A DNA stretch of 64,000 bases from Silurus meridionalis (lineage: Eukaryota; Chordata; Actinopteri; Siluriformes; Siluridae): the NCBI RefSeq assembly GCF_014805685.1, contig NC_060898.1, forward strand, positions 8,219,001 through 8,283,000. The letters are read 5' to 3'. The notes beneath the pieces were generated by a model. It ran no database searches, was not told where the DNA came from, and saw only the letters and a list, made by a program, of their open reading frames with translations. This document shows, piece by piece, positions 57,418-64,000 of this stretch. A program made the position numbers and the translations under genes. Numbering within the stretch: the first letter of the stretch is position 1; each line of letters starts with the position of its first letter.

Positions 57418-58814
57418 TGGTGTGAAAAATTTTTTGATTTCCTGATTTCTTATTTTTTTGCATGTTTGTCACACTTTAATGTTTCAGATAACACAAGTGA
57501 ACACAACATGCAGTTTTTAAATAAAGGTTTTTATTTTTGAGGGAAAACAAAATTGAAAACTACATAGCCCTGTGTCAAAAAGTGTTTGCCCCTAAATCTA
57601 ATAACTGGTTAGGTCACCCTTTGCAGCAACAACTGCAATCAAGTGTTTGCGATAATGTGCAATGAGTCTGTTACAGCGCTGTGGAGGATTTTTGGTCCAC
57701 TCATCTATGCAAAATTGTTGTAATTCAGGCACATTGGAGGCTTTTCGAGCATGAACCGCCTTTTAAGCTCATGCCACAGCATCTCAATAATAATCAGGTC
57801 AGGACTTTAACTAAGCCACTCCAAAGTCTTCATTTTGTTTTTCCACAGCCATTCAGAGGTGGACTTGCTGGTGTATTTTGGATCGTTGTCCTGCTGCAGA
57901 ACCCAAGTTTGCTTCAGCTTGAGGTCACAAACTGTTGGTACGATGTTCTTTTTTCTGAAATGCGGTGTTACTTTTACGGCAGACGTAATGGGACACACAC
58001 CTTCCGTAAAGGTTCAACTTTTATCTCATCAGTCCACAGAGTATTTTCCCAAAAGTCTTGGGGATCATCAAGATGTTTTCTGGAAAACTGAGACGAGCAT
58101 TTATGTTCTTTTTGCTCAGCAGCGATTTTCATCTTGGTTTTCATCTGGCAGACCATTTTTGCCAGGTCTCTTTCTTATAGTGGAGTCATGAAAAATGACC
58201 TTAACTGAGGCAAGTGAGGCCTGCAGTTTTTTGGATGTTGTTGTGGGGTCTTTTGTGACCTCTTGGATGAGTCGTCGCTGTGCTCTTGTGGTAATTTTGG
58301 TCAGCCGGCCACTCCTGGGAAGGTTTTCCACTGTTCCAAGTTTTTGCCATTTGTGTGTCCCAAAGCTTTAGAAATGGCTTTATAACTTTTTCAAGACTGA
58401 TAGATCTCAATGACTTTCTTTCTAATTTGTTTCTGAATTTCTTTGGATTTCAGCATGATGTCTAGCTTTTGAGGATCTTTTGGTCTACTTCACTTTGTCA
58501 GGGAGGTCCTATTTAAAAGATTTCTTGATTGCGAACAGCTGTGGCAGTAATCAGGCCTGGCTGTGGCTGTGGCTCAGGTGTGATAAACAACAGTTTTAAC
58601 GGGGGCAAACACTTTTTCACACATCGCCATGTAGTTTTGGCTTTTGTTTTCACGCAATAATAAAAACCTTCATTTAAAAACTGCATGTTGTGTTTACTTA
58701 TGTTATCGTTTACTAATATTTAAATTAGTTCGATGATCTGAAACTTTAAAGTGTGACAAACATGCAAAAAAATAAGAAATCAGGAAGGGGGCAAAATTTT
58801 TTTTAACACCACTG
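57415..58814 (-). mobile_element. Full-length Tc1-like transposon with decayed transposase
   Basis: Terminal inverted repeats of about 65-70 bp: CAGTGGTGTGAAAAATTTTT at the left and AACACCACTG at the right, next to TA. On the minus strand broken frames give a DNA-binding part (RSGRLTKITTRAQRRLIQEV), FWENTLWTDEIKVE with the first catalytic Asp, and VLQQDNDPKYTSKSTSEW with the second. Several frameshifts show it is a pseudogene. The length, 1.4 kb, is that of an intact Tc1 element. Confidence 0.88.
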
Positions 58815-58829
58815 TATATGTGTGTGTAT

Positions 58830-59360
58830 CTTGTATAAGAGCAGTTAAACTTGGGTGCTTGGGTGTTCACCTTTTTTTGCCATGGCACCTCTGTATGCAT
58901 TTGTATGACCAGGGTCATACAGATGTTTTTCAAGACGGGTTCCACTAGGAACAGGCCTTCCAGGGGTCGATCAAAGAAGTGTGCGTCAGGTGCAGAAGCT
59001 GGCATTAAAAAATAGACGGTTTGCATGGCCGTTATTCCATAAGGAAGCCTTTTCTGAAGCTGGCTCACAAGAAAGCCAGCAAACAGTTTTCTGAACAACC
59101 TGTCTAAGAGCATGAATTACTGGAACCATGTCCTGTGGTCTGATGAAACTAAGATAAAATTGTGAGGTGTACCAAGAAAATAGTGTCTTGCTTACAGTCA
59201 AGCATGGTGGTGGTAGCATTATGGTCTGGTGCTGGCCAGTGCTGCTGGTTCTGGGGAGCTGCGATTCATTGAGGGAAACCCAAGTATTGTCCCTTGAGAA
59301 GATATACTAAAATAGGTGCTGATATGTGAGAGGTGTACTCACTTTTATATATAACACAAG
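58830..59360 (+). mobile_element. Second Tc1-like fragment
   Basis: Plus-strand text around AATTACTGGAACCATGTCCT, GTGGTCTGATGAAACTAAGA and AGCATGGTGGTGGTAGCATT corresponds to the WSDETK and KHGGGSI blocks of Tc1 transposases. It is not from the same family as its neighbour at 57415. Confidence 0.75.
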
Positions 59361-59757
59361 TGAAGTACAAGGAAGAACTAGCTTCCAGGGTGCAGCACAG
59401 AGTGCAGTGTAGTTAAATTTTCTACTTTCCTAAACAAATCTTTACTTCCCAGAGCTTTACTGTGTACTGAGTAACTCTTCTCTTTCATCTTTTTCTTACT
59501 TCTGAAATATTTTTCTTACTATTATTAATGCAATGATATACACTATAAGGTTTTTTCAGGTTTTATAGAAATGACTAACTTCTAGAGAGAGAGAATTTAC
59601 AACTTTCTATTCATTCAGTTATGTTTAGCAACCATTCCGAACTGTCGGTGTGAACACATTGTGGTTGACACACCACTCCATTGCAGGACTCCATGTCCAG
59701 CTGCATTCATATTGATAATCCACCTTAATTAAACTTGATATCTCTTACATATACATA

Positions 59758-60990
59758 CAGTATTGTTCAAAATAATAGCAGTACAATGTGACTAACCAGA
59801 ATAATCCAGGTTTTTAGTATATTTTTTATTGCTACGTGGCAAACAAGTTACCAGTTGGTGCAGTAGATTCTCAGAAAACAAACAAGACCCAGCATTCATG
59901 ATATGCACGCTCTTAAGGCTGTGCAATTGGGCAATTAGTTGAAAGGGGTGTGTTCAAAAAAATAGCAGTGTATGCCGTTGACTGTACAAACTCAAAACTT
60001 TTTTGTACAAACATTTTTGTTTCTAGGATTTAGCAATTCTGTGAATCACTAAACTAATATTTAGTTGTATGACCACAGTTTTTTAAAACTGCTTCACATC
60101 TGTGTGGCATGGAGTCAACCAACTTGTGGCACCTCTCAGCTGTTATTCCACTCCATGATTCTTTAACAACATTCCACAATTAATTTACATTTCTTGGATT
60201 TGCTTCATAAACAGCATTTTTGATATCACCCCACAAGTTCTCGATTGGATTAAGGTCTCGGGATTGGGCTGGCCACTCCATAACATTAATTTTGTTGGTT
60301 TGGAACCAAGACTTTGCTCGTTTACTAGTGTGTTTGGGGTCATTGTCTTGTTGAAACAACCATTTCAAGGGCATGTCCTCTTCAGCATAAGGCAACATGA
60401 CCTCTTCAAGTATTTTGACATATGCAAACTGATCCATGATCCCTGGTATGCGATAAATAGGCCCAACACCATAGTAGGAGAAACATGCCCATATCATGAT
60501 GCTTGCACCACCATGCTTCACTGTCTTCACTTTGTACTTTGGCTTGAATTCAGAGTTCGGGGGTCGTCTCACAAACTGTCTGTGGCCCTTGGACCCAAAA
60601 AGAACAATTTTACTCTCATCAGTCCACAAAATGTTCCTCCATTTCTCTTTAGGCCAGTTGATGTGTTCTTTGGCAAATTGTAACCTCTTCTGCACATGCC
60701 TTTTTTTAACAGAGGGACTTTGTGGGGGATTCTTGAAAATAGATTAGCTTCACACAGACGTCTTCTAACTGTCACAGTACTTACAGGTAACTCCAGACTG
60801 TCTTTGATCATCCTGGAGCTGATCATTGGCTGAGCCTTTGCCATTCTGGTTATTCTTTGATCCATTTTGATGGTTGTCTTCCATTTTCTTCTGGTTTTGC
60901 TCTCCATTTTAAGACATTGGAGATCATTTTAGCTGAACAGCCTATAATGTTTTGCACCTCTTTATAGGTTTTCCCCTCTCCAACTCAACT
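59758..60990 (-). mobile_element. Tc1-like transposon, DD34E transposase nearly open, one end lost
   Basis: The left end CAGTATTGTTCAAAATAATA follows TA. The transposase runs leftward in two frames: 60907 to about 60700 (helix-turn-helix part, DQRITRMAKAQPMISSRMI) and 60695-60180 (catalytic part). The join is at a poly-T run near 60700, so one frameshift separates them. [21 protein letters not shown] and [11 protein letters not shown] supply the D, D and E, with 34 residues between the second D and E. I do not find the right terminal repeat, so the element is truncated beyond about 60990. Confidence 0.88.
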
Positions 60991-63341
60991 TTTGGTTGTA
61001 AGTATATGTGGTAGCTAGGGGAAATACTGTTTAATAGTGTGAATGAGATTGGAGCAGACTGGGGTGAAATTAAAGTGGCAGTGCCTTGCAACATGAACAG
61101 TGTAAACAGTCATTAAAAGATTAGGGATTTGGCAGTGGTGTATGGTGAATAGTGGTAATGTTCAACAGCTTATCTTTATACTGTCCCAGCACAGTGATGA
61201 GCTGTTGTACAATGTGATATCTGTTGATACAACTGAAATTTTGTAAAGAATTTTGTAAAGAATACAGTCAGTCATTCCTTGGGTTTTTTACTCATAAGAT
61301 TCCAACAAGTTATTACATTGCCAGACAGAAGATAATAATGATCTTTTTTTAGTAAATGCTTTTTAAAAATGTAAAAAATTGTTCAGTGCTTTTCAATGCA
61401 CAATATATGCTTATATCCTGTGCCCAGGAGTCAGTGTTTGACTGGTCACAAAATCTAATATTATTATTTTTTTTCTTTAAACCTTACGACTGCATTTTTT
61501 TTCAGAAAGAAAATGTTTGTGAAGCATTTTTTAGAGAAGGACTGTCTCCCAAAACCCTAAAAATATAAAATGATTCTAAAAGTTCTAGTGATTCCTGGAT
61601 GATTTCTATGACAGTTTTCAAACCCCGAATTGTCCTTGTCACAGTGCAAAGATCCAATGGTGCATAGTTCCAACCATGCAGTCTCAGCAGAGCTCTAGAT
61701 CTGTTTTTCCTTGGTCTCATCTCTTATCTTAATAATTTGGTATTAGGTTTATGCAATCTTTAAGGCAGGTCCCTATTTGTCCATTTGACAAAGGAGAATT
61801 TCTAACATCCAGTGTTTCTGGTTGGTCACCTTCTAACCTATGCATCCCTTCCGGGACCCAGCATTAGAACGCATATGATTTTAATAAGAATTTTCATGTC
61901 CTCATCTTAAGGTCTTAAGGTTTCATCTTAAGGACAGACAATACATAAGTTCTACCTTGAGATAGCTACATTTTGTCTTCTTAGATATCCACAAGATGCA
62001 TACATGCAGCTATATTATTTCAGATGCAGATATATTTTATTTATACTTGATAAAAATTACTGGATGTATCTTTATGACTGGCCCATGTGTGTCCTCACTA
62101 AGAAGCCAGGCACATTAGATACATCCACCGTTATCACACATTGCAGTGCTCTTGGAAGAAATCCTCAACAGTGAGACATTATGCTTGCAAAACAAATGTA
62201 GGCAGGCCGTGATGTGTTCTTGCTGACCACTACAAATGCTGGAGTTTTTAACAACAGTTACAACAGCAGGCCCCTCTTAGGGCTAATTTAAAAGATGTCA
62301 TGACCTAAGGCTAAACCCAAAAACAACAGGCAGTGTGAGGCAGCTACTCTTTGGATGAGCAGAACTGGGAGGTCCAATTGGAAGTAGTATCCTAATCAAT
62401 TGGTCTTAACCGCCATTTGATGATTCCCTTATTGCAACAGTGTAGTGTTACAAATTTAGGGAAATCAGAGCCCTTGGGTAAATGTCCAAATCTTTAATGC
62501 TTGCTGGATGACATGGATGGCAGAGCTACTCAAGTAGACCCATACACATTCATCCTCTCTTTTAGCCTACAGGGAAGGCACAATTAAGCAGCAGATGCAC
62601 TGCCATGTCAGTACATTCGCTCATTCTAGTGGCATCTACACCCAGAAGTGCCATCCCAGACAAGTTTGGCAAGACATAAATACACTTCTTTGGCAATGCA
62701 GAAATGCCTCATTATCAGCTACAGTACTCCTTGCAGGATTTTCTAATCCTTATTTCACTGTTTTTTTATTTTTTATTTTATTATTATTATTTCTGCATTA
62801 CTTACCCTGGAGCTAATCCTCTGACAGCAAGCTTCTTTTTTGTACACTAAAAAAATAATTTTTCCCCAAAAATGGGAACAGAATTCAAAATTTTTGCATA
62901 CATTTTCAACTTAATTTGTATTAATTCTATAGCTGAATTTGCACATGATTTCCTACTAAGCTCCAAAACTGTCACTTGTTTTAAAAGCTTATTTTAAGAC
63001 ATATATACAGGGTCTTTTGATACTTGAGCATTTTTCAACAAGTGAATACTTAAAATACATATGCAATGCTAAGAGTTGAGCAAAAATGACCTGGGATTGT
63101 AACTTCATTTTCCTCATGATCATGAGTTGTAGAAAATAAAGAAAGAATACTTTTTAATTTATTATTAGAAAGACAAAAATTTGAAATGGCCCCAAAATTT
63201 TATATGAATATGAAGAATACATCCTTAGGTTTCAAAACATTATCAACAAAACCATTTTATTTATTCAGAATATAATCCACACATAATTTCTTTTAAACTA
63301 TTGTTTTTTTTAATTTGGATGCTACAATTCTATATAGAACA

Positions 63342-63349
<8 letters not shown>

Positions 63350-63418
<69 letters not shown>
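63350..63418. repeat. TA microsatellite
   Basis: About 34 pure TA units followed by T- and ATTT-rich sequence. Confidence 0.97.
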
Positions 63419-63422
<4 letters not shown>

Positions 63423-64000
63423 TTTTATTTATTTATTTTTTATATATTTATGCATATTAATCAGAGTACATTTATTTTTTCATTATTGTAACAAAAGAGA
63501 CACAAGAAACGTGACATGAGTAGGGTTTTGTTGTGTCTTACTGCCTTGATTGATTTAATTTCCAGAACAACAACAAAAAACTGTATGTAAGATTAAACTA
63601 TAAATAATTTATGGATTTATGGCATTATACAACACTTTTGTTAACCTCCAAAAAAAATAAAAGTACAAAAGAAAAAGTCTAAAAATAAATCAGTAAAATA
63701 AACTCCAGAACTGTAAGCACCCTTTAGAGAAATATGCAATAACTAATACACACAATAAACCTTGCAAATACTATTCATATACAGTTCACACATACAATAA
63801 GAGAAACCATTTTAGCTTTATTTCTTTTAAAACCTCTGTCATCGGGGAAAACAAAATATCTTTTAACATAGCTGTATACATATAAAAAATACATATGCAA
63901 TTAAAATTAATACGCACAATCGGGAACATCATAAAATAGTTCAAATCTCCAACAGATAAAAATTTTGCAACGAGAGAATTCTGAGTGTACTGCCACTGCA

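Larger units (their letters stand above)
55564..64000. other. Region upstream of f2rl1, no other gene recognised
   Basis: Immediately upstream is a GC- and CpG-richer stretch (about 55610-55760), a plausible f2rl1 promoter. Beyond it lie ATT and TTC arrays (55909-56183), three Tc1-like elements (57415-60990) and TA tracts. From 61000 to 64000 I see no gene or recognisable repeat apart from a TA tract at 63350. Confidence 0.55.

Noticed and set aside
60264..60683. Plus-strand 139-codon frame
   Set aside because: It is antisense to the Tc1 transposase catalytic region, whose minus strand carries the DD34E motifs.

Overview
The window is intron-rich, AT-rich vertebrate nuclear DNA from a teleost fish. 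Evidence is the GT-AG multi-exon genes, the fish-type gene content, and a heavy load of Tc1-like, hAT-like, L2-like and RTE-like transposon fossils together with long TG, TA and GATA microsatellites. The Tc1 and short-repeat families resemble those common in catfishes and relatives, but that placement is an inference, not a proof. There is no prokaryotic, viral or CRISPR-type system here.

Five protein-coding genes can be assembled by hand with consistent splice phases. (1) 2978-5031, plus strand: the 3' end of an NR5A (SF-1/LRH-1/FTZ-F1) nuclear receptor. Its penultimate exon lies in a 1.35-kb, nearly identical tandem duplication. (2) 11502-20500, plus: complete wdr41, 13 coding exons, 451 aa, a subunit of the C9orf72-SMCR8-WDR41 complex. 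(3) 23634-35693, minus: complete aggf1, 14 coding exons, 819 aa, with coiled coil, OCRE, FHA and G-patch regions and an unusual RS-repeat tract. (4) 39211-44486, plus: complete psmb7, 8 exons, 277 aa, the trypsin-like beta2 proteasome subunit. (5) 53923-55563, minus: complete f2rl1 (PAR2), 2 exons, 387 aa, with a signal peptide, a putative tethered ligand and seven membrane segments.

Between and inside these genes lie repeats: an hAT-type MITE with an exact 8-bp target duplication (200-1467), a cluster of TA-flanked foldback elements (7758-8276), several Tc1-like remnants (10.1, 12.7, 15.2, 17.6, 22.8, 28.9, 30.1, 57.4, 58.8 and 59.8 kb), RTE-type LINE pieces (30.7, 32.7-35.0 and 49.2-49.8 kb), L2-type LINE 3' ends (1.5-2.3, 26.4 and 37.2-37.9 kb), and copies of a short dispersed element ending in a GCGCTTTTAACA-type motif.

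The genes do not form a pathway. As I recall human gene order, wdr41, aggf1 and f2rl1 have human counterparts on 5q13-14, while psmb7 and NR5A1 are neighbours on 9q33, so this block seems to combine two human neighbourhoods. The most interesting observations are the NR5A exon duplication, the TG tract immediately before an in-frame aggf1 FHA exon, and the 27-bp RS-repeat array in aggf1.
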